A stretch of 64,000 bases of DNA from Nocardioides daejeonensis (lineage in GTDB: Bacteria; Actinomycetota; Actinomycetes; Propionibacteriales; Nocardioidaceae). Positions 44,083 to 54,373 of the stretch are shown piece after piece; the first letter of the stretch is position 1, and each line of letters starts with the position of its first letter. The position numbers and the translations under genes are program-made. The stretch covers positions 620,001 to 684,000 of the forward strand of contig NZ_QHKZ01000002.1 in assembly GCF_003194585.1 (NCBI RefSeq), read 5' to 3'. Below the pieces are notes generated by a model. It was not told the origin of the DNA. It made no database searches and saw nothing but the letters and a program-made list of their open reading frames with translations.

Positions 44083-45684
44083 TCAGTGCGCGAAGTGGCG
44101 GGTTCCGGTGAAGTAGAGGGTCACGCCGGCGGCCTGGGCTGCGGCGATGACCTCCTCGTCACGGATCGAGCCGCCGGGCGCGACGACCGCCGTCACGCCA
44201 GCGTCGAGCAGCACCTGGAGACCGTCGGCAAACGGGAAGAAGGCGTCCGAGGAGGCAACGGCGCCGCGGGCCCGGTCACCCGCCCGGTTGACCGCCAGGT
44301 GGCAGGAGTCGACCCGGTTGACCTGCCCCATGCCCACCCCGACCGAGGCCCCGTCCTTGGCCAGCAGGATCGCGTTCGACTTCACTGCACGAACCGCACG
44401 CCAGGCGAAGGTGAGATCAGCCAGCACGGCGTCGGTGGCCGCCTCCCCCGCCACCAGCCGCCAGTGCATCGGGCTGTCGCCGTAGGCCTGGCCCTTGCCG
44501 TCGACGCCCTCGGCGTCGATGAGGTCGCGGGTCTGCACCAGCATGCCGCCCGTGATCGGACGCGACTCGATCGCCAAACCCTGGGGCGGGTCGACGACGA
44601 GGAGCCGGAGGTTCTTCTTCGCGGTCAGCACGTCGAGGGCCGGGCCGTCGAAGCCAGGGGCCACGATCACCTCGGTGAAGATGTCCTTCACCGTCTCGGC
44701 CATCTCCAGCGTCACGGGGCGGTTGGTCGCGATGATGCCGCCGTACGCCGACACCGGGTCGCACTCATGCGCCTTGCGGTGGGCTTCCGCGATCGTGTCG
44801 GCGACCGCGATGCCGCACGGGTTGGCATGCTTGATGATCGCCACCGTGGGCTGGTCACCGTGGTCGTACGCCGCCCGGTAGGCCGCGTCCGCGTCGATGT
44901 AGTTGTTGTACGACATCTCCTTGCCGTGCAGCTGGCTGCCCTGCGCAAGGCCCTGCGCCGCACCGTGGCCGTTGCGGTAGAGCGCCGCCGCCTGGTGCGG
45001 GTTCTCGCCGTAGCGGAGCACGTCGGCCCGGCTCCAGGAGGCACCGACCCATGCCGGGAAGCCGCTGGTCTCCCCCTCGGCGGGGAAGACCCCGCCCATC
45101 CAGGTCGCCACATTGACGTCGTAGGTGGCCGTGTGCACGAAGGCCGCCGCAGCCAGGCGCTGGCGCTCGGCCGCGGTGAACCCACCCGCCTCCACGGCGG
45201 CCAGCACGTCGGCGTAGTCCGCCGGCGAGGTCACGATGGCCACCGAGGGGTGGTTCTTGGCTGCTGCCCGCACCATCGACGGTCCGCCGATGTCGATCTG
45301 CTCAACGCACTCGTCGACCGACGCTCCCGATGCCACGGTCTGGCTGAACGGGTAGAGGTTCGAGACGACCAGGTCGAAGGGCTCGACCTCAAGCTCCTCC
45401 AGCTGGGCGACATGGCTCTCGAGCCGACGGTCGGCCAGGATGCCGGCGTGCACACGCGGGTGCAGCGTCTTGACGCGCCCGTCGAGGCACTCGGGGAAGC
45501 CGGTCAGCTCCTCGACCCGCACGACGGGGACGGCCAGGCTGGCGATGAGCTCCGCGGAACCGCCGGTCGACACGATGGTCACTCCGGCCTTGTGCAGCCC
45601 GCGGGCCAGCTCCTCGAGACCATCCTTGTCGTAGACGGAGACCAGAGCGCGGCGGATCGGGATGCGACCCTCGGACGTAGTCAT
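44083..45684 (-). CDS. purH: bifunctional AICAR transformylase/IMP cyclohydrolase
   Basis: Catalyses the last two steps of IMP synthesis. The 533-residue length is normal. The N-terminal cyclohydrolase domain opens [19 protein letters not shown] with STGGSAE and [15 protein letters not shown]; the transformylase domain has [14 protein letters not shown], the Lys-His pair in [11 protein letters not shown], and [15 protein letters not shown] 45684 overlaps the purN stop as ATGA. Confidence 0.97.
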   Translation of the reverse strand: MTTSEGRIPIRRALVSVYDKDGLEELARGLHKAGVTIVSTGGSAELIASLAVPVVRVEELTGFPECLDGRVKTLHPRVHAGILADRRLESHVAQLEELEVEPFDLVVSNLYPFSQTVASGASVDECVEQIDIGGPSMVRAAAKNHPSVAIVTSPADYADVLAAVEAGGFTAAERQRLAAAAFVHTATYDVNVATWMGGVFPAEGETSGFPAWVGASWSRADVLRYGENPHQAAALYRNGHGAAQGLAQGSQLHGKEMSYNNYIDADAAYRAAYDHGDQPTVAIIKHANPCGIAVADTIAEAHRKAHECDPVSAYGGIIATNRPVTLEMAETVKDIFTEVIVAPGFDGPALDVLTAKKNLRLLVVDPPQGLAIESRPITGGMLVQTRDLIDAEGVDGKGQAYGDSPMHWRLVAGEAATDAVLADLTFAWRAVRAVKSNAILLAKDGASVGVGMGQVNRVDSCHLAVNRAGDRARGAVASSDAFFPFADGLQVLLDAGVTAVVAPGGSIRDEEVIAAAQAAGVTLYFTGTRHFAH

Positions 45685-46304
45685 CGGTTGAACCGGACCT
45701 TCCTGTCGGTGATGGTGAATCCTTCGCGGGCCATCCGGCCCACGTTCTCGGTGAGCATGGCGCGCTCGGCGACCTTGATCCGCTCGTGCAGGGAGTCGAC
45801 GTCGTCGTCGTCCAGCACCGGGACCGCGGTCTGGGCCACGATCGGCCCGGTGTCGACACCCTCGTCGACCACGAAGAGGGTGCAGCCGCTCACCTTGACG
45901 CCGTACGCCAGCGCATCGGCCGGGCCGGACATCCCTGGGAACGACGGAGAGAGAGCAGGATGGGTGTTGACGGTCCGACCACCGAACTCGGCCATGAAGG
46001 CCGGCCCGACCAGCTTCATGAAGCCCGCAAGCACCACGATGTCGGGCTCAAACGCGGCGACGCTGCGGGTCAGGACGCGGTCCCAGTCGTCGCGGTTGGC
46101 GTAGTCGCCGACCCGCTTCACGAAGGTCGGTACGCCGGCCCGGTCGGCGCGCCGCAGTCCCTCGATGTCGGAGCGGTCGGCTCCGACGGCCACCACGCGT
46201 GCGCCGTACGCCTCGTCGGCACAGGCGTCGAGGAGAGCCTGCAGGTTGGTCCCCGAGCCGGAGACGAGCACCACCAGGCGGGCGGGGCGGGAGCGGGAGG
46301 GCAC
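45681..46304 (-). CDS. purN: phosphoribosylglycinamide formyltransferase
   Basis: A 207-residue enzyme transferring the formyl group of 10-formyl-THF to [16 protein letters not shown] binds phosphate; catalytic Asn-His is in [12 protein letters not shown] and catalytic Asp in [14 protein letters not shown] 46304 lies 6 nt after a TAAACT -10 element with no ribosome site, so a leaderless purN-purH mRNA is likely. Confidence 0.95.
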   Translation of the reverse strand: MPSRSRPARLVVLVSGSGTNLQALLDACADEAYGARVVAVGADRSDIEGLRRADRAGVPTFVKRVGDYANRDDWDRVLTRSVAAFEPDIVVLAGFMKLVGPAFMAEFGGRTVNTHPALSPSFPGMSGPADALAYGVKVSGCTLFVVDEGVDTGPIVAQTAVPVLDDDDVDSLHERIKVAERAMLTENVGRMAREGFTITDRKVRFNR

Positions 46305-46310
46305 GGCCGG

Positions 46311-46316
46311 AGTTTA
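46311..46316 (-). promoter_or_regulatory. -10 element of purNH
   Basis: TAAACT on the minus strand, 6 nt before GTG 46304, places the transcription start on the start codon. No -35 match is obvious. Confidence 0.45.
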
Positions 46317-46359
46317 TCGGCCCCCGGCGGTCTCGGACGCATCGCCTCCGAGGCGCCGG

Positions 46360-47622
46360 TCAGTCCTCCGTCGCGCTGTGGTCGGATTCCGCGACGAGTG
46401 CCTCGTGTCCGCGCCGGAAGAGCCACGTGGCGAGCAGGCCGCCAAGCAGCCCGCCGAGTCCGAGGGAGACCACTCCGGTGAGCAGGACCTCGCCCACCAC
46501 GGGTCCGACGTCGGCCATCCGACCCGGCCCCACAGCACCCCCGGAGAGCGCCGCCAGCAGCCCGAAGGCCGCCCCGGCGAGGGCGCCGGCGACCAGCCCG
46601 TGGAGCGCGCCTCGGTCCCAGGCCAGGTAGGGGCGTCGGCGCTGGACGCGGAAGACCACGATGGCCGCGACGAGCGCCGGCAATGCCATCAGGGCGGGTG
46701 CCCAGGCGGGAGTCGGCCCGTTGTCGGGCAACGCCGCCAGCAAGGGCAGCATCGGCACCGGGCCGACCGCCACGACGGTCGGCGACACCAGGGTTCCGGT
46801 ACCCACCAGGAAGCCGGGGCCGAGCAGGTAGCTGCCTGCGAAGAGCACCGCGTTGGGCACGATCGTCAGCATCAGGGCTCCGAAGAGCAGCGCGTCGCCG
46901 GCGTCGGTGTGCATCTGCGACAGCACGTTGGCCGCGGTGTCGAGGTCCGCGACCAACGCCGCCACGAAGACGAGGGCGGAGACGCCGAGGAGCCAGAGCA
47001 GGATGCGGGCCGACGTACCCACAGTGGCCCGGACCTCCTCGGGGAGCACAGGAAGCCAGACGGCAGCCCGGCCCGAGCCGACCGCGATCCCGATCCCGCC
47101 GAGCACCAGCGTCAACAGCAGCGACCAGCCGATCACCGCACCCAGCGAGGGCTCCGCCGCACCGGTCGAGGCGAGCACGCCGGTGAGCGTGATGATCACC
47201 AGATAGGAGCAGGCGAAGAGACCGGTTGCGACGGGCACCGTCCAGTCGCGGTCACCGTCGGCCAGCGCCTCGGCGTCGGGACCGTGTCCCGCGACGTTCT
47301 CCCCGAGCCGCAGCGCAGAGCGCCAGACCGACCAGACACAGAGCAGCGTCACGCCCAGCGGCACGGCGGTGATCCGGACGCCCTCGACCGTCAGCCCCGA
47401 GCCGTGGCCGGAGAGCCAGGCCAGCGCCCCCGCGCGGAGCGCGTCCCGAGGGACACCGTGGCTGCCGGCGTCGGTCACGAACCAGCCGATGACCGCGAGC
47501 GTAAGCGCGCCCAGCAGCGGCACACAGGCCGCCACGGCGCCCGCGAGAGGAGCGAGCACCGGCAGGGGACGAGGTGCGGGCGGGGCGGTCACCCCGCGCG
47601 GCGGCTGGATCGTGGTGGTCAT
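46360..47622 (-). CDS. DUF6350-like polytopic membrane protein
   Basis: A 420-residue protein with about ten hydrophobic helices, starting LPVLAPLAGAVAACVPLLGALTL and ending in a short charged tail (RRGHEALVAESDHSATED). Location beside purN and size match the DUF6350 family of actinobacteria, function unknown. ATG 47622 follows GGGGAG; the frame to 47715 overlaps the next gene's promoter. It is divergent from the sigma-like gene. Confidence 0.75.
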   Translation of the reverse strand: MTTTIQPPRGVTAPPAPRPLPVLAPLAGAVAACVPLLGALTLAVIGWFVTDAGSHGVPRDALRAGALAWLSGHGSGLTVEGVRITAVPLGVTLLCVWSVWRSALRLGENVAGHGPDAEALADGDRDWTVPVATGLFACSYLVIITLTGVLASTGAAEPSLGAVIGWSLLLTLVLGGIGIAVGSGRAAVWLPVLPEEVRATVGTSARILLWLLGVSALVFVAALVADLDTAANVLSQMHTDAGDALLFGALMLTIVPNAVLFAGSYLLGPGFLVGTGTLVSPTVVAVGPVPMLPLLAALPDNGPTPAWAPALMALPALVAAIVVFRVQRRRPYLAWDRGALHGLVAGALAGAAFGLLAALSGGAVGPGRMADVGPVVGEVLLTGVVSLGLGGLLGGLLATWLFRRGHEALVAESDHSATED

Positions 47623-47716
47623 CTCCCCAGCATCTTCGCCTGCCGCAGCGACGCGCCACGGCTGCACACGCCGCCGTCGGCCAAACACCCCACCGCTCCG
47701 GCCTGGGTCGAACAAC

Positions 47717-47722
47717 TACAGT
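47717..47722 (+). promoter_or_regulatory. -10 element of the tethered sigma-like gene
   Basis: TACAGT lies 9 nt before ATG 47732, giving at most a 2-3 nt leader. Confidence 0.35.
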
Positions 47723-47731
47723 GTGCCTGTC

Positions 47732-49555
47732 ATGCGAGACCCGGACGTGTTCGACGCCTTCTACGCCGAGGCCCGTGGGCGGCTGCTGCTGCAGACCTAC
47801 GCGTTGACCGGCGACCTGCCTGCGTCCCGGGACGCCGTGCGCAGCGCGTTCGTGACCGCCTGGCACCACTGGCGCAAGGTCGGTGCGCTCGACGACCCCG
47901 AGTCGTGGGTGCGCCCGCAAGCCTGGCGAAGGGCTCAGCGCCGCCACCAGGCCCGCCCCTGGCACCGGGAGCGGCTGCTGGACGACGACTCACGCGCCAC
48001 CCTCGACGCACTCGGCTCCTTGACGGTGCAGCAGCGCAAGACCCTGCTGCTCACCCAGCTGAGCTCGGCCACGACGAGCGGGATGGCGCGCGAGGTCGGG
48101 CTGACCGACGAGATCGCCGCTGCCGAGCTGCAGGCCGCGACCTCTCAGCTGTGCCTGACCCTCGGCATCGTTCCGGCAGAGATCCGACCGACCCTGGAGG
48201 CCCTTGCCGAGCGCCTCGCCGAGACCCGGTTCCCGCGGGCCAGCATCGTCCGGCGCACCGGTGCCGCGCGACGGCGCCTGCACACGACCGTCGGGGTCGC
48301 CGTCAGCATCGCCACGTTGCTGGGCACCGGCGCCCTGGTCTACGACGCCGACGAGCTGCCGCCCTTGCTCGGCAGCCAGAGCGACACCACCCAGACGGCG
48401 CCGAGGGAGCCCCGGCTGCAGCGTGCCGACCTGCTCAACTCCGACGAGCTCGACGCGGCGCTGGCACCGCGACGCACCAAGGGCAGCGGGTCGGTCGACA
48501 ACAACACCGGCGGAACCGGTATCTACGCCCCCTGCCAAGCCCATCCCTTCGCCGTCTCCGGCGGCGAGGCCCAGGCGCTCGTACGCCGGATGAAGGTCGC
48601 CGGCAGCCCCAAGCAGAGCACCGTCCAATCCGTGGAGTCCGCGCCCGACACGGAGAGTGCGCACACCGGCTACCTGCGCATGCAACAGTGGTTCACCGAA
48701 TGCCGTACGCCGCGGGTGCAGCTCCTCTCGGTCTATCGGCTCGACGGGGTCGGCGACGAGGGCATGGTGCTCACCCTCCGCTCCTGGGACGACCCCGTGA
48801 CCACCCACCAGGCAGCCGTGGTCCGCTCCGGTCGGCTGCTCTCCTTGGTCCTGCTGCAGCGCCAGAACCGCGCCGACCCCAAGGTCGCGCCGATGCTCGA
48901 TCTCGCCAGCTCCGCCGTACGCCGGCTGTGCGGCTCCGAGTTCGCCTCGCCCGACGCGGCGTGCGTGGTCGACCCCGAAGCGGTCCGGATCCCGCCTCCT
49001 CCGGCCCGGACGGCGATCGGCATGCTGCAGGTGATCGACCTCCCGCCGGTCCCTGGTGTGCCACTGCCCTGGGTGGGGGTGAAGCCGGTGAAGCCGGCAA
49101 CCAACCCCGCAGCCACCCGCTGCGACAAGGCCAGCTTCACCGGCAAGGGCATCAAGAAGGGCCGGACCCGGACCTTCGTGATCCCCGGCGCCGACGTGCC
49201 CACGGAGTTCGGCCTCACCGAGACCATGGGCACCTTCCGCAGCCAGTCCGCCGCTCGCGCCTTCGTGGCGCAGATCCGCAAGCGGGTCAACGCCTGCGCC
49301 GAGGACGACCTCACCACCACCGTGCGTCAACTGGGCGAACACACGGCAGGACGCGAGGAGCTGACCTCCTGGCGTATCGACACCGAGGTCTCCGACACCC
49401 GCTCGCTGACCCAGCTGATGGCGGTGGTTCGGCGCGGGCGGGTGGTTGCCCAGGTGAGCTTCACCCCCGGCAGCGACAAGTCACTGGCCGCGGGCGGCTT
49501 CGATGCGCTCGCCATGCGTGCCCTCAAACGGATCACCAACCTGCCTGAAGGCTGA
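47732..49555 (+). CDS. membrane-anchored degenerate ECF sigma-like protein with ectodomain
   Basis: A 607-residue protein. Residues 1-75 align with sigma region 2 of the ECF factor encoded next (FYAEARGRLLLQTYALTGD against FYSTSFGRLTSQLYAMIGN; AFVTAWHHWRKV and DPESWVR against AFAKAWSHRRKL and HPEAWVR). Residues 97-145 resemble region 4, but helix 125-140 (TDEIAAAELQAATSQL) has lost every Lys/Arg. A basic juxtamembrane stretch (RRTGAARRRLHTT) and one helix at about 184-204 put some 400 residues outside, with Cys-containing sensor-like segments. -35 recognition in the usual way is unlikely; a receptor or tethered regulator is more plausible. Function unknown. Confidence 0.8.
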   Translation: MRDPDVFDAFYAEARGRLLLQTYALTGDLPASRDAVRSAFVTAWHHWRKVGALDDPESWVRPQAWRRAQRRHQARPWHRERLLDDDSRATLDALGSLTVQQRKTLLLTQLSSATTSGMAREVGLTDEIAAAELQAATSQLCLTLGIVPAEIRPTLEALAERLAETRFPRASIVRRTGAARRRLHTTVGVAVSIATLLGTGALVYDADELPPLLGSQSDTTQTAPREPRLQRADLLNSDELDAALAPRRTKGSGSVDNNTGGTGIYAPCQAHPFAVSGGEAQALVRRMKVAGSPKQSTVQSVESAPDTESAHTGYLRMQQWFTECRTPRVQLLSVYRLDGVGDEGMVLTLRSWDDPVTTHQAAVVRSGRLLSLVLLQRQNRADPKVAPMLDLASSAVRRLCGSEFASPDAACVVDPEAVRIPPPPARTAIGMLQVIDLPPVPGVPLPWVGVKPVKPATNPAATRCDKASFTGKGIKKGRTRTFVIPGADVPTEFGLTETMGTFRSQSAARAFVAQIRKRVNACAEDDLTTTVRQLGEHTAGREELTSWRIDTEVSDTRSLTQLMAVVRRGRVVAQVSFTPGSDKSLAAGGFDALAMRALKRITNLPEG

Positions 49556-49628
49556 TGCAACCCGACCCGGTCCCCAGGCGTATCCCCGGTGACACCGAGC
49601 ACGATGGAACGGAAAGGGGGACCCGGCT

Positions 49629-50135
49629 GTGACTGAGGAGGAGTTCGACGACTTCTACTCGACGTCGTTCGGGCGGCTGACCAGCCAGCTCTACGCGATG
49701 ATCGGGAATCGCGACGAGGCCCAGGAGTGCGTCCAGGAGGCGTTCGCCAAGGCCTGGTCCCACCGCAGGAAGCTGCAGCGGACCGAGCACCCGGAAGCGT
49801 GGGTGCGCACCACGGCCTATCGGCTGGCGGTGAGCCGCTGGCGGCGCACCAAGCTGTCGGGCCGGGTGCATGACCGGAGCGTCGCCGTACCGGTGACGAC
49901 GGCCGGGCCGAACGAGAACCACGTGGCTCTCGTGGAGGCGCTCCGGCAGCTGCCGGAGGCACAGCGCCGGGCGCTGGTGCTGCACCACATGTGCGACCTG
50001 CCGGTCGAGGAGGTGGCCCGGGAGACCGGCGCCCCCGCCGGCACGGTGAAGGCGCGGCTCTCCCGCGGACGCACGGCGCTCCACGACCTGCTCAACCCAG
50101 ACCATGACCTCACGGAAGGAGTGACCGGTGTCTGA
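49629..50135 (+). CDS. ECF RNA polymerase sigma factor (SigE70/SigE family type)
   Basis: A 168-residue cytosolic sigma factor. Region 2 spans about 5-70 (DEAQECVQEAFAKAWSHRRKL, AWVRTTAYRLAVSRWRR) and region 4 about 100-155 (LPEAQRRALVLHHMCDLPVEEVARETGAPAGTV) with basic recognition residues K141, R143, R146 and R148 intact. GTG 49629 follows AAAGGGGGA. It overlaps the membrane-partner gene by 8 bp, an arrangement typical of sigma and its regulator. Target promoters are unknown. Amino-acid similarity shows it is a paralogue of the N-terminus of the preceding protein. Confidence 0.92.
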   Translation: MTEEEFDDFYSTSFGRLTSQLYAMIGNRDEAQECVQEAFAKAWSHRRKLQRTEHPEAWVRTTAYRLAVSRWRRTKLSGRVHDRSVAVPVTTAGPNENHVALVEALRQLPEAQRRALVLHHMCDLPVEEVARETGAPAGTVKARLSRGRTALHDLLNPDHDLTEGVTGV

Positions 50136-51921
50136 TCCGATCAAGGACCTCGAGGAGTTCCCGACCATGCCGACCACTCCCCTGCCCGCGCACCAGGTAC
50201 GCCGCCGGGGGGACCAGATGCGACGTCGCCGTACCTTCATGGCCTCGGTCGCGAGCGTCGCCGCGGTCGCCGTCATCGCCACCGGTGGGTACGCCGTCAC
50301 GCAACTCGGCGGTGATGACGACACCAGCTCGCAGATCGCGAATCGACCGACGGCCAACCGCGAGCTCTACGGCTCGTTGACGATGGCCAACCTGATGACC
50401 GACGACGACACGTTGCTTCCCGACGGCAGCAGCTGGCCCGAGGGCCTCCGCGCCGAGGGCGACGGACAGGCGGTCGCCAACATGTGCCAGCAGGAGTCCT
50501 ACACCGGCCTGGGCGCCACCACCGTCTTCGTCGGACAGTGGAACTCCGAGGCGCTCTACCTCTCCCAGGCCGTCGCCCAGTTCAAGGACGCCGACGCCGC
50601 CCAGCAGGCGGCCACGACGATCAAGGGCTGGCTCGCCGACTGCACGCCGGACGAGCTCTCACGCGACTACCGAGCCGAAGAGCCGAAGAGCATCCAGGTC
50701 GCGGACGGCGTCGTGGCCGACACCGTGGTCTCCACCTGGACCTACACCGGCGAGGAGGGCGGCGAGGTCTACGCCGACCACCTGATGGTGACCGGAGTGC
50801 TGCTGACCGGCAACCGACTCTCCGTGATCACCCACGAGATGCCGGCCGCCCAGCAGGACCCGGCGTCCGCAGTCGAGCGGATGCTGCCGATCGCCGCGGG
50901 TCGCCTGGTCACCGAGGCCCCGGAGCAGTCACCGCCCGCTCAGGGCGGAGTAGGTGTGCTTCCCGACTCGATCGACCTGGCTCAGGGGTACCCGCGGACC
51001 AACGGAGACGGTTCACCGGTCGAGGTCGCCTCCAAGATCACGGAGCAGAGCGGCGTGATGGCATTCGACCTGTGCCGCTCACCGGCTTGGGACCCGAGCG
51101 AGGCGCTCGACCTGCGGGGCGTCACCTACACCGGGGAGGCGGAGGACCTGCGCTCCCGCGCACTCGCTCTCTATCCCGACGAGGCCGCGGCAGAAGCAGC
51201 CATCACCCGGATCCACGAGGCGGTCGACGCCTGCGCGGAGGAGGGGGCCGGCGACGGCGGCGTGACCACGCTGGTGCACGCCCCGACGCAGGTGCGGGCG
51301 GGCGACTCCGGATTCGGCTTCACCACCCGGTACCGGACCGAGGAGCAGGGGCTCGACCCGGGCCTGACCACCTACCAGTTCGCCCGGGTGGGCAACCTGG
51401 TGCTGGTCGCGATGGAGTACGGCGAGGGCGGCTTCCAGCTGGAGCAGCAGGTGCAGCAGCTGGACGAGGCCACGGAGCCGATCGTGGAGGAGATGCGTGC
51501 CGCTCTCAACCCCACCGCGGCGACCCTCGACGCTGACGGCTACGGTCCGCTCGTGCTGGGGCAGCCGGCACCGAAGACCGGAGCGGAGATCGTCGAGGGG
51601 AAGCTCGTCCGGGAGGGCTGTGGTCCGGTCGTCTGGGAGCTGCCCGCCGGTGAGCGGGTGAGCACATCCGTCTCGGCCAACCTCGGCGTCGCGGTGATCT
51701 TCCTCGGCCCCGACCAGCGCACCCCCGAGGGGGTGGGCCTCGGCAGCACCCGTGCGGAGGTGCTCGCCGCCTACCCCGACGCGACCTACAGCAAGGAGCA
51801 CAACGCCTATGCCGTGTCGCCCGAGGGGCAGGCGGACCGGCGATGGGAGTTCTTCCTCGACGCCGACGACACGGTCACCGAGGCCGACCTGCAGCTGAAC
51901 AACCAGGACTGCGTCGGCTGA
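50128..51921 (+). CDS. single-pass membrane partner of the ECF sigma factor
   Basis: A 597-residue protein with a short cytoplasmic N-terminus (about 37 residues, basic RRRGDQMRRRR), one helix at about 38-57, then an Asp-rich linker and about 530 extracellular residues. The ectodomain appears to hold two related sensor-like units (NMCQQESYTGLGATTVFVGQW with a WLADCTPDE Cys, and DLCRSPAWDP with an AVDACAEEG Cys), then a C-terminal LVLGQPAP domain. There is no HxxxCxxC zinc anti-sigma motif, so anti-sigma action is inferred only from operon position. GTG 50128 uses AAGGAGTGACCG. Confidence 0.82.
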   Translation: MSDPIKDLEEFPTMPTTPLPAHQVRRRGDQMRRRRTFMASVASVAAVAVIATGGYAVTQLGGDDDTSSQIANRPTANRELYGSLTMANLMTDDDTLLPDGSSWPEGLRAEGDGQAVANMCQQESYTGLGATTVFVGQWNSEALYLSQAVAQFKDADAAQQAATTIKGWLADCTPDELSRDYRAEEPKSIQVADGVVADTVVSTWTYTGEEGGEVYADHLMVTGVLLTGNRLSVITHEMPAAQQDPASAVERMLPIAAGRLVTEAPEQSPPAQGGVGVLPDSIDLAQGYPRTNGDGSPVEVASKITEQSGVMAFDLCRSPAWDPSEALDLRGVTYTGEAEDLRSRALALYPDEAAAEAAITRIHEAVDACAEEGAGDGGVTTLVHAPTQVRAGDSGFGFTTRYRTEEQGLDPGLTTYQFARVGNLVLVAMEYGEGGFQLEQQVQQLDEATEPIVEEMRAALNPTAATLDADGYGPLVLGQPAPKTGAEIVEGKLVREGCGPVVWELPAGERVSTSVSANLGVAVIFLGPDQRTPEGVGLGSTRAEVLAAYPDATYSKEHNAYAVSPEGQADRRWEFFLDADDTVTEADLQLNNQDCVG

Positions 51922-51944
51922 GGCCACCGCGTCCGAGATGACGG

Positions 51945-51974
51945 AAGGCCGCCCCGGTTCACCGGGGCGGCCTT
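51945..51974. terminator. bidirectional terminator between sigma operon and sucD
   Basis: AAGGCCGCCCCGG pairs perfectly with CCGGGGCGGCCTT around a 4-nt loop. It lies between two converging units. Confidence 0.85.
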
Positions 51975-52017
51975 CTCGTTGCTCTCCGTGAGCCTGGTGG
52001 CCTCGGAGTGCGTTGGG

Positions 52018-52899
52018 TCACAGACCCTTCATGATCTCCCGCATGAGCTCAGCGGTCTCGGACGGCGTCTTGCCGACCTTGACGCCGGCGGCCTCGAGGG
52101 CCTCCTTCTTCGCCTGCGCGGTGCCCGAGGAGCCGGAGACGATGGCGCCGGCGTGGCCCATGGTCTTGCCCTCCGGGGCGGTGAAGCCCGCGACGTAGCC
52201 GACGACCGGCTTGGTCACGTTCTCCTTGATGTACGCCGCAGCCCGCTCCTCGGCGTCGCCGCCGATCTCGCCGATCATCACGATCGCCTTGGTCTCCGGG
52301 TCGTTCTCGAAGGCCTCGAGGGCGTCGATGTGCGTGGTGCCGATGATCGGGTCTCCACCGATGCCGATGGCGGTGGTGAAGCCGAAGTCACGCAGCTCGT
52401 ACATCATCTGGTAGGTCAGGGTGCCCGACTTGGAGACCAGGCCGATGGGGCCCTTGCCCGCGATGGTGTGCGGGGTGATGCCGGCTAGCGACTCGCCGGG
52501 GCTGATGATGCCCGGGCAGTTGGGGCCGATCATCCGGGTCTTCTTGCCGTCGAGGTAGGCGAAGACCTCGGCCGTGTCCTGCACCGGGACGCCCTCGGTG
52601 ATGACCACCAGGAGCGGGATCTCGGCGTCGATGGCCTCGATGCAGGCGGCCTTGGTGAAGGCCGGCGGCACGAAGGCGACGGACACGTTGGCGCCGGTCT
52701 CCTTCATGGCCTCTTCGACGGTGCCGAAGACCGGGAGGGTCTTGCCGTTGAGCTCAACGGTGGTGCCGGCCTTGCGAGCGTTGACGCCGCCCACGATGTC
52801 CGCGTCGGCCTGGAGCATCAGGTCGGTGTGCTTGGAACCCATGCCACCGGTGATGCCCTGGACGATGATCTTGGAGTCCTTGTTCAGGTAGATCGTCAT
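52018..52899 (-). CDS. sucD: succinyl-CoA synthetase alpha subunit
   Basis: A 293-residue subunit that binds CoA and carries the phosphohistidine of the ADP/GDP-forming enzyme. [13 protein letters not shown] begins the CoA-binding fold; [10 protein letters not shown] and the active-site His in [14 protein letters not shown] are clear. ATG 52899 lies 17 bp after sucC. Confidence 0.96.
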   Translation of the reverse strand: MTIYLNKDSKIIVQGITGGMGSKHTDLMLQADADIVGGVNARKAGTTVELNGKTLPVFGTVEEAMKETGANVSVAFVPPAFTKAACIEAIDAEIPLLVVITEGVPVQDTAEVFAYLDGKKTRMIGPNCPGIISPGESLAGITPHTIAGKGPIGLVSKSGTLTYQMMYELRDFGFTTAIGIGGDPIIGTTHIDALEAFENDPETKAIVMIGEIGGDAEERAAAYIKENVTKPVVGYVAGFTAPEGKTMGHAGAIVSGSSGTAQAKKEALEAAGVKVGKTPSETAELMREIMKGL

Positions 52900-52916
52900 T
52901 GTTCAAGTTCTCCGTT

Positions 52917-54083
52917 TCAGATGTTCGCGAGCTCGGCGGCCTTGTCGGCCGCTCCGTCCATGGTGTCGACCTGCGTCACGAGCGGGTGGTTCAGCTCGTC
53001 GAGGATCGCGCGACCCTGCTCGACGTTGTTGCCGTCGAGGCGGACGACGAGCGGCTTGGTGGCCTTGTCGCCGAGGATCTCGAGCGCGCCCTTGATGCCG
53101 TTGGCGACCTCGTCGCACGCGGTGATGCCACCGAAGACGTTGACGAAGACGCTCTTGACCTGCGGGTCGTTGAGGATCACGTCGAGCGAGTTGGCCATGA
53201 CCTGCGCGTTGGCGCCGCCGCCGATGTCGAGGAAGTTGGCGGGCTTCACGCCGCCGTGGTTCTCACCGGCGTAGGCGACGACGTCGAGGGTCGACATGAC
53301 CAGACCCGCGCCGTTGCCGCAGATGCCGACGGAGCCGTCGAGCTTGACGTAGTTGAGGCCGAAGTCCTTGGCCTTGGCCTCGAGCGGGTTCGCCTCCTCG
53401 CGGATCTCGAACTGCTCGTGGTCGGGGTGACGCACCTCGGAGGCGTTGTCGTCGAGCGACACCTTGCCGTCGAGGGCCTCCAGCTTGTCGCCCTCGAGGC
53501 GAGCCAGCGGGTTGACCTCGACGAGGGTGGCGTCCTCCTCGACGTACACCTTCCAGAGCTTCTGGACCATCTCGATGGCCTGGTCGCGCAGCGCGGCCGG
53601 GAACTTGGCCTCGTCGACGATCGCGGCGGCCTTCTCCGGGGTGACGCCCTCGAGCGCGTCGACCGGGATCTTCTTCACGGCGTCGGGGTTGGTCTTGGCG
53701 ACCTCCTCGATCTCCACGCCGCCCTCGACCGAGGCGATGCACAGGTGCGAGCGGTTGGCGCGGTCGAGCAGGAACGAGAAGTAGTACTCCTCCACCGGCG
53801 GGGTCGCCGGCGTGACCAGGACCCGGTTGACGGTGAGGCCCTTGATCTCCATGCCCAAGATGTTGGACGCGTACTCGTACGCCTCGTCGGCGGTCTTCGC
53901 GAGCTTCACGCCACCCGCCTTGCCACGGCCACCGGCCTTGACCTGCGCCTTGACGACGGTGACGCCGCCGATCTGCTCGGCGGCCGCCTTGGCGTCCTCG
54001 GCGGTCTCGACGACCTTGCCGAGGGTGGTGGCCACACCGTGCTTGGCGAAGAGCTCCTTCGCCTGGTACTCCATCAAGTCCAC
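52917..54083 (-). CDS. sucC: succinyl-CoA synthetase beta subunit
   Basis: A 388-residue ATP-grasp subunit that binds nucleotide and succinate. [17 protein letters not shown] starts the grasp fold; [18 protein letters not shown] binds nucleotide, and [18 protein letters not shown] with [10 protein letters not shown] is typical. GTG 54083 was chosen over ATG 54074 because AAGGA lies 8 nt upstream and related proteins begin with MDL. The longer frame to 54167 has no support. Confidence 0.95.
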   Translation of the reverse strand: MDLMEYQAKELFAKHGVATTLGKVVETAEDAKAAAEQIGGVTVVKAQVKAGGRGKAGGVKLAKTADEAYEYASNILGMEIKGLTVNRVLVTPATPPVEEYYFSFLLDRANRSHLCIASVEGGVEIEEVAKTNPDAVKKIPVDALEGVTPEKAAAIVDEAKFPAALRDQAIEMVQKLWKVYVEEDATLVEVNPLARLEGDKLEALDGKVSLDDNASEVRHPDHEQFEIREEANPLEAKAKDFGLNYVKLDGSVGICGNGAGLVMSTLDVVAYAGENHGGVKPANFLDIGGGANAQVMANSLDVILNDPQVKSVFVNVFGGITACDEVANGIKGALEILGDKATKPLVVRLDGNNVEQGRAILDELNHPLVTQVDTMDGAADKAAELANI

Positions 54084-54373
54084 GTGACTGATCCTTAAGG
54101 TTTGCTGTTCGCGACAGTTCGGGGGGAACTCCCGGACGGAAACTCCGCGCACCCGACCCTCAGGCACCTTAGACCCGGAGGCGGGTCAGCCACCAAAGCG
54201 GGCCGACCGTTGGGACGCGATGAAACGCAGATCACATCCGCCGTTCGCCTGCGGGGCACGTGGTGTTTCCTCCACAATCACTGGGACCACCGATTTCCCC
54301 CGAGCTTCGGCCTCCGCTACTCTCGCTGAGGCTCTGACCGCCGATGACCGACCAGGAACAGGGGCATAGCTGC

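Noticed and set aside
46165..49548. 1127-residue open frame spanning purN, DUF6350 and the sigma-like gene
   Set aside because: Crosses three well-supported genes and promoters in another frame, with Arg/Ala/Gly-biased nonsense composition.
50128..51921. Classical zinc anti-sigma factor
   Set aside because: The cytoplasmic part is only about 37 residues and has no HxxxCxxC motif, so it is described as a membrane partner only.
54084..54373. c-di-AMP (ydaO-type) riboswitch before the M23 peptidase gene
   Set aside because: Such elements precede many actinobacterial wall hydrolases, but the likely -10 at 54317 leaves only about 50 nt of leader and I see none of the conserved core.
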